Source: Variovorax ginsengisoli (GTDB taxonomy: Bacteria > Pseudomonadota > Gammaproteobacteria > Burkholderiales > Burkholderiaceae_C). Taken from it: a stretch of DNA of 64,000 nucleotides. This document shows, piece by piece, positions 39,956 through 52,161 of the stretch (within the stretch, counting starts at the first letter, position 1; each line of letters begins with the position of its first letter). The translations under genes were made by a program, and so were the position numbers. The notes under the pieces were generated by a model. It did not search any database, was not told the origin of the DNA, and saw only the letters and a list, made by a program, of their open reading frames with translations. The DNA lies in assembly GCF_006438845.1 (NCBI RefSeq), contig NZ_RCZJ01000002.1:137145-201144 (forward strand). Reading direction: 5' to 3'.

Positions 39956-41686
39956 ATGGCCGCTGCCGAACCCCTCGTCAAAGATAGCTCGTCCATGGCC
40001 CTCCCAGGTTTGGCACGCGCGCTTATCTCAGCGGGCAAGTTGCCGGCCAAGACGGCGGAAGAAATCTACCAGCGGTCGCTTACCGGGCGCTCGAGCTTCA
40101 TCGCCGAGCTGACCGGCACCGGCGCAGTGTCCGCGGCAGACCTGGCGCACACCCTGTCTAGCGCTTTCGGCGCACCCTTGCTGGACTTGGACGCCATCGA
40201 TCCTCAGCGTCTGCCCAAGGACCTGCTCGACACCAAGCTGTGCCTTGCATATCGCATCGTCGTGCTTGCGAAGCGCAACAATCGACTGATCGTCGCCACG
40301 GCCGATCCGTCGGACCAGCAGGCGGTCGAAAAGATCAAGTTCGCGTCGCAGATGGGCGTCGATTGGGTAATCGCCGAATACGACAAGTTGTCGCGCATGG
40401 TCGAGGCAGCGGCAGTCAGTGCTGCGGAGACCATCGATGGCATCGTGGGCGCGGAGTTCGAGTTCGACGAGGCCGCGGTCGATGCCAATGAGACGCCGGA
40501 TCAGGCGATCGCCGAAGTCGAAGACGCCCCGGTAGTGCGCTTTTTGCACAAGATGCTGCTCGACGCCTTCGCCATGCGCGCATCGGACATCCACTTCGAG
40601 CCCTACGAACACCAGTACCGCGTTCGCTTTCGCATCGACGGCGAACTGCGGGAGATCGCGAGTCCGCCGCCGGTAATCAAGGACAAGCTCGCGTCGCGCA
40701 TCAAAGTCATCTCGCGGCTGGACATCTCCGAAAAGCGCGTCCCGCAAGACGGCAAGATGAAGCTGAAGATCGGCCCCGACCGGGTGATCGATTTCCGCGT
40801 GAGTACATTGCCGACACTGTTCGGCGAGAAGATCGTGATCCGGATTCTCGACCCCAGCAGCGCCAAGCTGGGGATCGACGCGCTCGGCTACGACGCTGTC
40901 GAAAAGGAACGGCTGCTCAGCGCGATCGGCCGGCCTTATGGCATGGTGCTGGTCACCGGCCCTACCGGCTCCGGCAAGACGGTGTCGCTCTACACCTGCC
41001 TTAACCTGCTCAACAAGCCAGGCGTGAACATCGCGACAGCGGAAGATCCCTCGGAAATCAATCTTCCGGGTGTGAATCAGGTGAACGTGAATGAAAAGGC
41101 CGGCCTCACTTTCGCGGCTGCGCTGCGCGCTTTTCTTCGGCAGGATCCGGACATCATCATGGTCGGTGAAATCCGGGACCTCGAAACCGCCGACATTTCG
41201 ATCAAAGCCGCCCAAACGGGTCACCTGGTGCTTTCGACGCTGCACACCAACGACGCGCCGACCACGCTGACACGCATGCGGAACATGGGCATCGCGCCCT
41301 TCAACATCGCCTCCAGCGTGATCCTCATCACCGCACAGCGTCTGGCGCGCCGGTTGTGCATGGTCTGCCGCGAGCCACTCGACATCCCCCGCGAAGCGTT
41401 GCTTGATGCCGGGTTCAAGGAAGAAGACATCGATGGCTCCTGGAAACCATATCGCCCGGTCGGCTGTTCGGCGTGCAACGGCGGCTACAAGGGTCGGGTG
41501 GGCATCTACCAGGTGATGCCGGTGTCCGAGGAGATCCAGAAGATCATCCTGCGTGACGGCAGCGCGATGGAGATCGCCAGGCAATCCGAGGCCGAGGGCG
41601 TGCGGTCGCTGCGCCAATCCGGCCTCCAGAAGGTCATGCAGGGACTGACATCGCTCGAAGAAGTGGTGGCGGTCACGAACGAATAG
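39956..41686 (+). CDS. pilB: type IV pilus assembly ATPase PilB
   Basis: A 576-residue extension ATPase. The N-terminal T2SSE_N/MshEN domain covers about 15-150. The secretion-ATPase core has Walker A 'GPTGSGKT' near 336, an Asp box, Walker B 'DPDIIMVGEIRD' near 398, and a His box 'GHLVLSTLHTNDAPTTLTRM'. A four-Cys zinc site ('CMVCREP', 'CSACNGGYKGR') lies near 468-505. ATG 39956 is preferred to the adjacent TTG. With PilC and PilD it builds type IV pili for twitching and DNA uptake; the pilin genes are elsewhere. Confidence 0.95.
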   Translation: MAAAEPLVKDSSSMALPGLARALISAGKLPAKTAEEIYQRSLTGRSSFIAELTGTGAVSAADLAHTLSSAFGAPLLDLDAIDPQRLPKDLLDTKLCLAYRIVVLAKRNNRLIVATADPSDQQAVEKIKFASQMGVDWVIAEYDKLSRMVEAAAVSAAETIDGIVGAEFEFDEAAVDANETPDQAIAEVEDAPVVRFLHKMLLDAFAMRASDIHFEPYEHQYRVRFRIDGELREIASPPPVIKDKLASRIKVISRLDISEKRVPQDGKMKLKIGPDRVIDFRVSTLPTLFGEKIVIRILDPSSAKLGIDALGYDAVEKERLLSAIGRPYGMVLVTGPTGSGKTVSLYTCLNLLNKPGVNIATAEDPSEINLPGVNQVNVNEKAGLTFAAALRAFLRQDPDIIMVGEIRDLETADISIKAAQTGHLVLSTLHTNDAPTTLTRMRNMGIAPFNIASSVILITAQRLARRLCMVCREPLDIPREALLDAGFKEEDIDGSWKPYRPVGCSACNGGYKGRVGIYQVMPVSEEIQKIILRDGSAMEIARQSEAEGVRSLRQSGLQKVMQGLTSLEEVVAVTNE

Positions 41687-41706
41687 CACTGAGAAGCGGA
41701 GCTCCC

Positions 41707-42930
41707 ATGGCAACGGCAACATCCACCCCACGCGGACACAAGGAATTCGTTTACGAGTGGGAAGGCAAGGACCGCAATGGCAAGCAGGTGCGCGGCGAGC
41801 TGCGTGCTGCCGGTGCCAACCAGGTTCAGGCCACGCTGCGGCGCCAGGGCATCCTGCTGACCAAGGTCAAGAAGCGCCGCATGCGCTCGGGCAAATCGAT
41901 CAAGCCCAAGGACATCGCGATCTTCACGCGCCAGCTCGCCACCATGATGAAGGCCGGCGTTCCGCTGCTGCAGGCTTTCGACATCGTCGGGCGTGGCAAT
42001 GCCAACCCGAGCGTCGCGAAGCTGCTCAACGACATTCGAAGCGATGTCGAGACCGGCACCTCGCTGTCCGCGGCGTTCCGCAAGTTTCCCAAGTACTTCG
42101 ACAGCCTCTACTGCAACCTGGTGGAGGCCGGCGAGGCCGCCGGTATTCTGGAAGAACTGCTCGACCGCCTGGCGACCTACATGGAAAAGACCGAGGCGAT
42201 CAAGTCGAAGATCAAGTCGGCGCTGATGTACCCCATTTCGGTGGTCGTGGTCGCATTCATCGTGGTGGCGATCATCATGATCTTCGTGATCCCGGCTTTC
42301 AAGGAAGTGTTCAGTTCGTTCGGTGCCGACCTGCCCGCCCCCACCCTGATCGTGATGGCGATCAGCGAGGTTTTCGTCGCCTACTGGTGGCTGATCTTCG
42401 GCGTGGTGGGCGGCGGCATCTACTTCTTCCTCCAGGCCTGGAAGCGCAACGAGAAGGTCCAGCGTGTGATGGACCGCTTGCTGCTGCGCCTGCCGGTCTT
42501 CGGCAGCCTGATCGACAAATCCTGTGTTGCACGCTGGACCCGCACCCTGTCGACGATGTTCGCGGCGGGCGTGCCGTTGGTGGAAGCCCTCGACTCCGTC
42601 GGCGGCGCCTCGGGCAATTCGGTCTACGCCGATGCCACGGTCAAGATCCAGCAGGAGGTCTCCACCGGCACCAGCCTGACCTCGGCGATGACCAATGCCA
42701 ACGTCTTTCCGTCCATGGTGCTGCAGATGGCCGCCATTGGCGAGGAATCGGGTTCGATCGACCACATGCTGGGCAAGGCGGCCGACTTCTACGAGTCCGA
42801 AGTCGACGACATGGTCGCTGGTCTGTCTAGCCTGATGGAGCCGATCATCATCGTGTTCCTCGGCGTGATCATCGGCGGCATCGTGGTGTCGATGTACCTG
42901 CCTATTTTCAAGCTCGGCCAGGTCGTCTGA
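41707..42930 (+). CDS. pilC: type IV pilus inner-membrane platform protein PilC
   Basis: A 407-residue protein with two repeated T2SSF domains (about 70-195 and 275-395), each with 'FTRQLATMMKAGVPLLQAF' or 'WTRTLSTMFAAGVPLVEAL'. Three membrane helices lie near 177-200, 225-245 and 380-400. It anchors the PilB and PilT motors to the pilus base. It starts 20 bp after pilB and its stop shares one base with the pilD ATG. Confidence 0.95.
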   Translation: MATATSTPRGHKEFVYEWEGKDRNGKQVRGELRAAGANQVQATLRRQGILLTKVKKRRMRSGKSIKPKDIAIFTRQLATMMKAGVPLLQAFDIVGRGNANPSVAKLLNDIRSDVETGTSLSAAFRKFPKYFDSLYCNLVEAGEAAGILEELLDRLATYMEKTEAIKSKIKSALMYPISVVVVAFIVVAIIMIFVIPAFKEVFSSFGADLPAPTLIVMAISEVFVAYWWLIFGVVGGGIYFFLQAWKRNEKVQRVMDRLLLRLPVFGSLIDKSCVARWTRTLSTMFAAGVPLVEALDSVGGASGNSVYADATVKIQQEVSTGTSLTSAMTNANVFPSMVLQMAAIGEESGSIDHMLGKAADFYESEVDDMVAGLSSLMEPIIIVFLGVIIGGIVVSMYLPIFKLGQVV

Positions 42931-43772
42931 TGTGGGTGTCGCAGGGGGTCGACGCTGCCTTGGCTGGCGTGCTGGGGCTGCTGATCGGAAGTTTCCTCAA
43001 CGTGGTGATCTACCGCCTGCCCAAGATGCTCGAACGGCAATGGGCGGCCGACTGTGCCGGCATTGACGGCACAGAGGTGCCGGGCGCGGAGCCCTTCAAC
43101 CTCATGGTGCCGCACTCGCGCTGCCCACAGTGCGGCCACGCCATTCGCTGGCACGAGAACATACCGGTGCTGAGTTATGCGTTTCTCCGCGGCCGTTGCT
43201 CCGCCTGCAAGACGCCGATCAGTCTGCGCTATCCCGCGGTCGAACTGGCCACCGGTCTGCTGTTCGCATGGTGTGTTTGGCGCATGCCGGGCCAGTGGGG
43301 GGCGTTGGCATGGTGCGGCTTTTCGGCCGCGCTGCTCGCGCTGGCGTTGATCGATTGGGACACCACGCTGCTGCCCGACGACATCACGCTGCCGCTGCTG
43401 TGGGCGGGCCTGTTCGCCGCGATTCTTGGATGGACCGGCGTCACGCTGACTGCCGCGGTGTTGGGTGCCGCCGCTGGCTATCTTTCGCTGTGGGGCATCT
43501 ACTGGCTCTTCAAGCTCACGACAGGCAAGGAGGGGATGGGCTACGGCGACTTCAAGCTCGTCGCCGCCTTGGGTGCCTGGTTTGGCTGGCAGGCCCTGGT
43601 GCCCATCATTCTCATGGCGTCGGTCATCGGCGTGATCGTGGGCCTGGCGCTCAAGTTCAACAACGGGCTGCGCGAAGGCGGCTACGTGCCCTTCGGCCCC
43701 TTCCTGGCCGGCGCCGGATTCACTGCGATGTTCTTCGGCGCCGACGCCATCCTGCGCGTCGTCGGCCTTTGA
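42930..43772 (+). CDS. pilD: prepilin peptidase/N-methyltransferase PilD
   Basis: A 280-residue bifunctional membrane enzyme that cleaves and N-methylates prepilins. The cytoplasmic zinc loop has two CxxC pairs ('CPQCGHAIRW' and 'CSACKTPIS'). The two catalytic aspartates lie in 'LALIDWDTTLLPDD' and 'GMGYGDFKL'. About seven to eight membrane helices are predicted. ATG 42930 overlaps the pilC stop by one base (TGATG). Confidence 0.95.
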   Translation: MWVSQGVDAALAGVLGLLIGSFLNVVIYRLPKMLERQWAADCAGIDGTEVPGAEPFNLMVPHSRCPQCGHAIRWHENIPVLSYAFLRGRCSACKTPISLRYPAVELATGLLFAWCVWRMPGQWGALAWCGFSAALLALALIDWDTTLLPDDITLPLLWAGLFAAILGWTGVTLTAAVLGAAAGYLSLWGIYWLFKLTTGKEGMGYGDFKLVAALGAWFGWQALVPIILMASVIGVIVGLALKFNNGLREGGYVPFGPFLAGAGFTAMFFGADAILRVVGL

Positions 43773-43791
43773 GCAGTTGGTACACCGCACC

Positions 43792-44394
43792 ATGCGCATC
43801 GGACTCACCGGCGGCATCGGAAGCGGCAAGAGCACTGTGGCAGCCATGCTGGTCGACCACGGCGCGGCGCTGATCGACACCGACGCCATTGCCCGAGCCA
43901 TCGCTCAACCACACGGCGCAGCCATGCCTGCGATCAAAGCAGCTTTCGGCGCAGACGTCGTTTCGGCCGACGGGGGACTGGACCGCGCCCGCATGCGCGA
44001 GATCGTCTTCAGCGACATACAGGCCAAGCAGCGCCTCGAGGCCATCCTGCATCCGCTGATCGGTCAAGAGGCCGAGCGTCTGGCGAGCGAAGCAGGCGGT
44101 GCGCCGATCGTCTTCGACATTCCGCTATTGGTCGAATCGAAGCGCTGGCGACAGTTGGTGGATCGTGTGCTGGTGGTCGACGCCAATGAGGCCACGCAAC
44201 TCTCGCGGGTGGTCGCGCGCTCCGGGTGGAAGGCCGAAGCGGTGCAGGCCGTGATCGCGCAACAGGCGTCGCGCGCAGCACGCCGTGCGGCCGCGGACGC
44301 GGTGATCTTCAACGAGGCACTCTCCATGGAATCGCTCGCGCGCGAAGTGCAACAACTATGGATCCGTTGGGTCGCATTGCCAACTGGCGCTTGA
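43792..44394 (+). CDS. coaE: dephospho-CoA kinase
   Basis: A 200-residue P-loop kinase that carries out the last step of coenzyme A synthesis. The P-loop is 'GLTGGIGSGKSTVA' at residues 4-17, and 'IVFDIPLLVES' and 'RAARRAADAVIFNE' are further CoaE blocks. ATG 43792 (MRIGLTGG) is the family start. It follows pilD by 19 bp, as in many gamma- and betaproteobacteria (pilBCD-coaE-zapD-yacG). Confidence 0.95.
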   Translation: MRIGLTGGIGSGKSTVAAMLVDHGAALIDTDAIARAIAQPHGAAMPAIKAAFGADVVSADGGLDRARMREIVFSDIQAKQRLEAILHPLIGQEAERLASEAGGAPIVFDIPLLVESKRWRQLVDRVLVVDANEATQLSRVVARSGWKAEAVQAVIAQQASRAARRAAADAVIFNEALSMESLAREVQQLWIRWVALPTGA

Positions 44395-44506
44395 GGCCAT
44401 CGGCATGGCAGATGGGTACGCGCCTCTAGCCCCAACGAAGCCAGGCGACTACACCGTGCGTGGCAGGTGGCAGCTATGATGCCCCGACAGGAAATCGATA
44501 CACCGC

Positions 44507-45262
44507 GTGATTCTTTACGAGTACCCCTTCAACGAGCGCATTCGGACCTACCTGCGGCTGGAGCACCTGTTCCGCCGCCTGGGTGAACTGGTCCCTGCCG
44601 ACTCCGCCCTCTCCCACCACTACGCCCTTGTCACGATCTTCGAGATCATGGACGTCGCGGCGCGCGCGGACCTCAAAGCCGACGTATTGCGCGATCTGGA
44701 AAAGCACAAGAGCGTCTTCAACGGCTATCGCGGCAATCCGGCCATCGCCGAGGCTGTGCTCGACAAGGTCGTGGCGCAGCTCGAACGCAACTACGCCACG
44801 CTTCAGGCCATTTCCGGCAAGGCGGGACAGGCGCTGACCGAGAACGAGTGGCTCATGAGCATTCGCAGTCGCGCCGGTATTCCAGGTGGCACTTGCGAGT
44901 TCGACCTGCCCGCTTATCACGCTTGGCAGAACCGCCCTGCGGCCTCGCGCCGTGCGGACCTCGAGCGGTGGGCTGCGACCTTGGCGCCGCTGGCCGAGGC
45001 CATCTACCTGTTGCTCAAGCTGCTGCGGGATGCCGACGTCCCGTACAAAGTCATGGCGGCCGGTGGGCAGTTTCAGCAGAATCTGCCCCAGGGCCGCAGC
45101 TTTCAATTGCTGCGTCTGCGCATCGATCCACGGCGCGGTTTGATTCCGGAGATCAGCGGCAACCGGCTGATGGTGTCGGTGCGCATGATGCGCCACGAGT
45201 CCGACGACCGACTGCACGCCAGTGTGGACGACACCCCTTTCGAACTGACCCTCTGCGCGTGA
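44507..45262 (+). CDS. zapD: cell division protein ZapD
   Basis: A 251-residue FtsZ-associated protein (formerly DUF1342) that bundles FtsZ filaments at the Z ring. It begins '[21 protein letters not shown]', the strongest family signature, from a GTG start at 44507. The rest is an alpha-helical region plus a beta domain ('[17 protein letters not shown]', '[13 protein letters not shown]'). 'TATGAT' at 44475-44480 could be its -10 box. yacG follows after 61 bp. Confidence 0.94.
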   Translation: MILYEYPFNERIRTYLRLEHLFRRLGELVPADSALSHHYALVTIFEIMDVAARADLKADVLRDLEKHKSVFNGYRGNPAIAEAVLDKVVAQLERNYATLQAISGKAGQALTENEWLMSIRSRAGIPGGTCEFDLPAYHAWQNRPAASRRADLERWAATLAPLAEAIYLLLKLLRDADVPYKVMAAGGQFQQNLPQGRSFQLLRLRIDPRRGLIPEISGNRLMVSVRMMRHESDDRLHASVDDTPFELTLCA

Positions 45263-45323
45263 TGCGTGCGGAGACGAACCGGCTCGGCGCCCCTCGGCGG
45301 GAACGAAGCGCAGGAGAAGCACG

Positions 45324-45536
45324 ATGAGCACCCGACACACGCCGACCGGCGATCGGATCGTCCGCTGCCCCGGTTGCGGGCAAGACAGCGTCTATGGGCC
45401 CAGCAATGCCTACCGTCCCTTCTGCAGTGCACGCTGCAAGGGCGTCGACCTGGGCGCATGGGCCAGTGAAGACTTCCGCATGCCGGCCGACGCGCCGCCC
45501 GACGACGAGCCTTTCGGCGACCCGCGACTGCAGTAG
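45324..45536 (+). CDS. yacG: DNA gyrase inhibitor YacG
   Basis: A 70-residue zinc-ribbon protein with Cys15, Cys18, Cys34 and Cys38 ('CPGCG' and 'FCSARCK'). '[17 protein letters not shown]' is the family signature. YacG binds GyrB and blocks DNA gyrase in E. coli. The acidic C-terminal tail also fits. It is last in the pil-coaE-zapD group and converges on mutT with a 7-bp gap. Confidence 0.95.
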   Translation: MSTRHTPTGDRIVRCPGCGQDSVYGPSNAYRPFCSARCKGVDLGAWASEDFRMPADAPPDDEPFGDPRLQ

Positions 45537-45543
45537 TGACCGC

Positions 45544-45978
45544 TCAGCGCGCAGGCGCCGTTGACGCGCGCTCGTCCGCGAGCCACGCCAGCACCGGCAG
45601 CGCGCCCGGTAGAACCGGGGTCACGTCGAGCGGCAGCTGCTGCCAGCACATGGCCTGGCCTTCGCGCATTTCGAACTCGCCTTTCCACGCATGCACTTTG
45701 CACCAGTGCAAGCGCACCAGCGCATGCGGGTAGTCGTGCTCCGTGACCTTCCAGACCTCGGCACCCGAAATGGTGATGCCCAGTTCTTCTTCCAGCTCGC
45801 GACGCAGCGCCTGCTCGACGCTTTCGCCCGCCTCGATCTTGCCGCCCGGAAACTCCCAATAGCCCGCATAGGGCTTGCCTTCGGGCCGCGTCGAGAGCAG
45901 CAATGCGTCGTCCGCGCGAATCAGGATGCCGACGGCAACCTCGGTGTGCTTGCGCACCGGCGCCCCGACGGCAGTCAT
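45544..45978 (-). CDS. mutT: MutT-type Nudix hydrolase (8-oxo-dGTP diphosphatase)
   Basis: A 144-residue Nudix protein. The Nudix box begins 'GGKIEAGESVEQAL' and ends 'RRELEEELGI'; 'YAGYWEFPGGK' just before it is characteristic of MutT, which removes 8-oxo-dGTP to prevent A:T to C:G transversions. ATG 45978 overlaps the DUF815 stop by 4 bp. It is last in the secA-argJ-DUF815-mutT row. Confidence 0.92.
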   Translation of the reverse strand: MTAVGAPVRKHTEVAVGILIRADDALLLSTRPEGKPYAGYWEFPGGKIEAGESVEQALRRELEEELGITISGAEVWKVTEHDYPHALVRLHWCKVHAWKGEFEMREGQAMCWQQLPLDVTPVLPGALPVLAWLADERASTAPAR

Positions 45979-46844
45979 GCCCGCCCCGCGTAGTCGCGCG
46001 CAAACTGGTACGCCACGCGCCCGCTGCGTGATCCGCGTTCCAGCGCCCAGACCAGCGCATCGGGCCGTGCGGCCTCGATGGCCGTCGCATCGACGCCGAA
46101 GGACGACAACCACTGCGCGACGATCGCCAGGTACTCGCTCTGACTGAATGGATAGAAGCTCACCCACAAACCGAAACGCTCGGACAGCGAAATCTTCTCC
46201 TCGATGACCTCGCCCGGATGCACTTCGCCGTCGTCCGTGTGGGTGTAGCTGAGGTTGTCCTTCATGTACTCCGGCAGCAGGTGGCGCCGGTTGCTGGTTG
46301 CGTAGATCAGCACATTGGGCGTCGATGCGGCGACCGAGCCGTCGAGGATGGACTTGAGCGCCTTGTACCCCGGCTCGCCCTCGTCGAAGCTCAAGTCGTC
46401 GCTGAATACGATGAATTTCTCAGGCCGGTTCGCCACGACATCCACGATGTCCGGCAGATCGGTGAGGTCAGCCTTGTCGACCTCGATCAGGCGCAAGCCC
46501 TGCGGCGCATAGGCTTGCAGGCACGCACGGATCAACGACGACTTGCCGGTACCGCGCGCGCCGGTCAGCAGGACGTTGTTGGCCGGCTTGCCCTCGACGA
46601 ACTGTCGCGTGTTGCGCTCGATCTTTTCCTTCTGGACATCGATTTCCTTCAGCGCATCGAGCGGCATTTCGGCCACATGGCGCACAGGCTCCAGCGTGCC
46701 ATGGCCCGAACTGCGGCGACGGTAGCGCCATGCAATGGCGGCGTTCCAGTCAGACGGTGCTTGAAGGGGCTGAGGAAGGATCGACTCGATGCGGGCGATG
46801 AGCTGTTCAGCGCGCTCGATCAGGTGCTCGAACTTTTCATTCAT
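45975..46844 (-). CDS. DUF815 AAA-like ATPase
   Basis: A 289-residue ATP-binding protein of the DUF815 family. Walker A is 'LLTGARGTGKSSLIRA' near residues 93-108, and the Walker B-like strand is 'FIVFSDDLSFDEGEPGYKAL'. 'IYATSNRRHLLPEYM' resembles an AAA sensor 1, and 'ERFGLWVSFYPFSQSEYL' follows. The family's role is unknown. It lies 3 bp behind argJ and overlaps mutT by 4 bp, so co-translation with both is likely. Confidence 0.9.
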   Translation of the reverse strand: MNEKFEHLIERAEQLIARIESILPQPLQAPSDWNAAIAWRYRRRSSGHGTLEPVRHVAEMPLDALKEIDVQKEKIERNTRQFVEGKPANNVLLTGARGTGKSSLIRACLQAYAPQGLRLIEVDKADLTDLPDIVDVVANRPEKFIVFSDDLSFDEGEPGYKALKSILDGSVAASTPNVLIYATSNRRHLLPEYMKDNLSYTHTDDGEVHPGEVIEEKISLSERFGLWVSFYPFSQSEYLAIVAQWLSSFGVDATAIEAARPDALVWALERGSRSGRVAYQFARDYAGRA

Positions 46845-46847
46845 CGT

Positions 46848-48077
46848 TCAAGAACGGTAGTCAGCGTTGATCGACACATAGTCGTGGCTCAGATCGCAGG
46901 TCCACACCGTGTCGGTGGCCTCGCCGCGGCCGAGCCGGATGCGCACCGTGATCTCGCTCTGCTTCATCACGCGCTGGCCATCTTCTTCGCGGTAGGTCGG
47001 GTTGCGGCCGCCCTTGACAGCCACGTGCACGTCGTCGAGGTACAGGTCGATGCCCGTCTGATCGAGGTCATCGATGCCGGCATAGCCGACGGCGGCAAGG
47101 ATGCGGCCGAGGTTGGGGTCGCTGGCGAAGAAGGCGGTCTTCACGAGCGGCGAATGAGCGACGGCATACGCCACCTGCCGGCACTCGGCGGCGTTGCGGC
47201 CGCCTTCGACCTGCACCGTGATGAACTTGGTGGCACCCTCGCCGTCGCGCACGATGGCTTGTGCCAGCAACCGCGCGACGTTTTGCATCGCAGCCACCAA
47301 CGCACGACCGTCGGCCGAATCGAGCGAGTCGATGCGCGCGTGCGCAGCCTTCTGAGTGGCGATGACGACGAACGAGTCGTTGGTCGACGTGTCGCCGTCG
47401 ATGGTCACGCGGTTGAAGGACACGTCGGCCAGTGCCTTGGTCAGCGGCTGGATCAGCGCCGGGTCGACCTGCGCGTCGGTCGCCATGAAGCCGAGCATGG
47501 TCGCCATGTTCGGGCGGATCATGCCGGCGCCTTTGCTGATGCCGGTGATCGTGACGGTGGCGCCGCCGATCTGCACCTGCTGGCTGAACGCCTTCGGCAC
47601 TGTGTCGGTGGTCATGATGCCTTCGGCAGCGCGCGCCCAGTGATCGGGCGAAGCGTCGGCAAGCGCCGCGGGAAGGCCCGCCTCGATGCGGTCGACGGGC
47701 AGTGGCTCCATGATCACGCCGGTGGAAAATGGCAGGATCTGCTCCGGCGCGATGTCCAGCTCGCGTGCCAGCGCCACGCAGCTTTGATGCGTGCGTGCAA
47801 GCCCGTCCTGGCCGGTGCCTGCATTGGCATTGCCGGTGTTGATCAGCATCGCGCGAATGCCGTAGTTCTTTGCCAGATGGTCGCGGCACACCTGCACCGG
47901 CGCGGCACAGAAGCGGTTCAATGTGAACACGCCGCCGACAGCGGCGCCTTCGTCGATCAGCACGACCGTCAGGTCCTTGCGGTTGGCCTTGCGCACGCCG
48001 GCTTCTGCCACGCCGATGCGCACGCCCGGCACCGCGTGCAGCGATGCCGGATTGAGAGGGGTGAGGTTCACTGGCAT
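46848..48077 (-). CDS. argJ: bifunctional glutamate N-acetyltransferase/amino-acid acetyltransferase
   Basis: A 409-residue ArgJ that recycles the acetyl group from N-acetylornithine to glutamate in arginine synthesis. The self-cleavage site is 'MTTDTVPKA' near residue 156, where Thr becomes the new N-terminus and nucleophile. Other family blocks are '[13 protein letters not shown]' and '[13 protein letters not shown]'. Whether it also makes acetylglutamate from acetyl-CoA cannot be read off. It is 31 bp behind secA. Confidence 0.96.
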   Translation of the reverse strand: MPVNLTPLNPASLHAVPGVRIGVAEAGVRKANRKDLTVVLIDEGAAVGGVFTLNRFCAAPVQVCRDHLAKNYGIRAMLINTGNANAGTGQDGLARTHQSCVALARELDIAPEQILPFSTGVIMEPLPVDRIEAGLPAALADASPDHWARAAEGIMTTDTVPKAFSQQVQIGGATVTITGISKGAGMIRPNMATMLGFMATDAQVDPALIQPLTKALADVSFNRVTIDGDTSTNDSFVVIATQKAAHARIDSLDSADGRALVAAMQNVARLLAQAIVRDGEGATKFITVQVEGGRNAAECRQVAYAVAHSPLVKTAFFASDPNLGRILAAVGYAGIDDLDQTGIDLYLDDVHVAVKGGRNPTYREEDGQRVMKQSEITVRIRLGRGEATDTVWTCDLSHDYVSINADYRS

Positions 48078-48108
48078 GACGTCTTCTTTAGAGCGAGAAC
48101 GGGAGGGC

Positions 48109-50892
<2,784 letters not shown>

Positions 50893-51050
50893 GTGTGAAG
50901 GATCGATCGGGCGCTCGAAGCTTCGGGCGCTGCGACGAAATCCCTAAGATAGGGTGAAAGCACTTGGGCGCGCTTTGCTGAAAAGCAAGCCGTCCACACC
51001 GGCATCAACGCCGGCAAACCAGGCATTTTAGCCACTTGGTCTCAGCCCTC

Positions 51051-51371
51051 ATGTCAATCCACCGCCGTTTCAAGCCCCAGACCGTTCAGCAAGCCGCCGA
51101 TGGCTCGGCCGCGCTGGCTGGCTTGCTCGCGCGGGCGCGCGATGCGGGCGAAAGGTTGCGGGCGGTGGAGAGCTTGATTCCGCTCGAGATGCGTCCCGCG
51201 GTCAAAGCAGGGCCGACCGAAGACGAGGTCTGGTGCCTGTTGGTGCAAGGCAGTGCCGCAGCGGCCAAGCTGCGTCAGCTGGCGCCGGCACTGGTGGCGC
51301 GACTCAACACAAAGGGATGGAAGGTGACGAGCATCCGCATCAAGGTGCAGGCCCGTCGGGAGGGCCATTGA
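51051..51371 (+). CDS. DciA-like (DUF721) small protein
   Basis: A 106-residue protein that is almost all DUF721: 'LLARARDAGERLRAVESLIPLEMR', 'VWCLLVQGSAAAAKLRQLAPALVARLN', ending in a short basic strand 'TSIRIKVQARR'. DUF721 proteins include DciA, the loader or partner of the replicative helicase in bacteria lacking DnaC. This one has the core domain without a long extra tail. ATG 51051 is favoured over a TTG 15 bp upstream. A divergent DUF721-secA pair is common in related genomes. Confidence 0.83.
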   Translation: MSIHRRFKPQTVQQAADGSAALAGLLARARDAGERLRAVESLIPLEMRPAVKAGPTEDEVWCLLVQGSAAAAKLRQLAPALVARLNTKGWKVTSIRIKVQARREGH

Positions 51372-51434
51372 AGCGCTGAAGAAATGCACCCAGTCCGGCC
51401 TAAGGGCGCACAAAAAGCGCGATCCGGATTTAGA

Positions 51435-51510
51435 TGGTGCCGCTTGTCGGAATCGAACTGACGACCTACCGCTTACAAGGCGGTTGCTCTACCAACTGAG
51501 CTAAAGCGGC
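51435..51510 (-). tRNA. tRNA-Thr (anticodon TGT)
   Basis: Read on the minus strand this is a 76-nt cloverleaf: acceptor GCCGCTT/AAGCGGC, discriminator A and encoded CCA. The anticodon arm ACCGC-CTTGTAA-GCGGT gives TGT, and the T loop is TTCGATT. It decodes ACA threonine codons and, by wobble, others. Nothing appears integrated at its 3' end. Confidence 0.97.
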
Positions 51511-51525
51511 GTGGAACAGAACAGA

Positions 51526-51555
51526 ATTCTACCGGCGCGTTCGGCAGCGTTTCAG
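51526..51555 (-). promoter_or_regulatory. promoter for tRNA-Thr
   Basis: CTGAAA (51555-51550) and TAGAAT (51531-51526) are separated by 18 bp and lie just upstream of the tRNA 5' end at 51510, giving a leader of about 8 nt. Confidence 0.55.
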
Positions 51556-51572
51556 CCGTGGCGCAGGTGGCA

Positions 51573-52136
51573 TCATTTGATGCGCTTGAGTGAAGGCTTG
51601 GCGCCACCACTCGAAGGCGGACGTGGCGGCTCGGCAGAGGGGTCTGTCGGAGCCTCACCGCCTTGGGCGCTCGCATCCTCCACCGGGTCCGCAGAGACGA
51701 GATGAACGACCTTGCCCGCATCGCCTTCTGTACCGCGAGAGGCGTCGCGCAGAGGCATGCGAGGCGCTGCGCTGGGCGCCGGGGCTTCGCCGTCCGCCGG
51801 CAATGCAGAGACAGCTGGCGCAGGAAAGGCCATGCCCTGCCCGTTTTCGCGAGCATAGATCGCGATCACCCGGCCGATCGGCACCACGATCTCGCGCGCA
51901 GAGCCCGCGAATCGGGCCTTGAATTCGATGAACTCATTGCCCAGCTTCAGCGAACTGGTCGCATCGAAGCTGACGTTGAGCACGATCTCGCCGTTCTTCA
52001 CGTACTCGCGCGGCACCTGCACCGTGTCGTCGACCAACACCGCGACATAGGGCGTGAAGCCGTTGTCGGTGCACCATTCGTACAGCGCCCGGATCAGGTA
52101 CGGGCGGGTGGACGTCGATTCGAGCGCGTTGATCAT
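51573..52136 (-). CDS. sspB: ClpXP specificity-enhancing factor SspB
   Basis: A 187-residue adaptor that brings ssrA-tagged proteins to ClpXP. The substrate-binding fold covers about 1-115 ('RPYLIRALYEWCTDNGFTPY', 'VLNVSFDATSSLKLGNEFIEFKARF'-type strands). A Pro/Ala/Ser-rich flexible linker leads to the C-terminal ClpX-binding peptide 'GGAKPSLKRIK', equivalent to the basic end of E. coli SspB. It lies 25 bp behind sspA. Confidence 0.95.
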   Translation of the reverse strand: MINALESTSTRPYLIRALYEWCTDNGFTPYVAVLVDDTVQVPREYVKNGEIVLNVSFDATSSLKLGNEFIEFKARFAGSAREIVVPIGRVIAIYARENGQGMAFPAPAVSALPADGEAPAPSAAPRMPLRDASRGTEGDAGKVVHLVSADPVEDASAQGGEAPTDPSAEPPRPPSSGGAKPSLKRIK

Positions 52137-52161
52137 GGACGGCGACAGCCTTGCAATGCGC

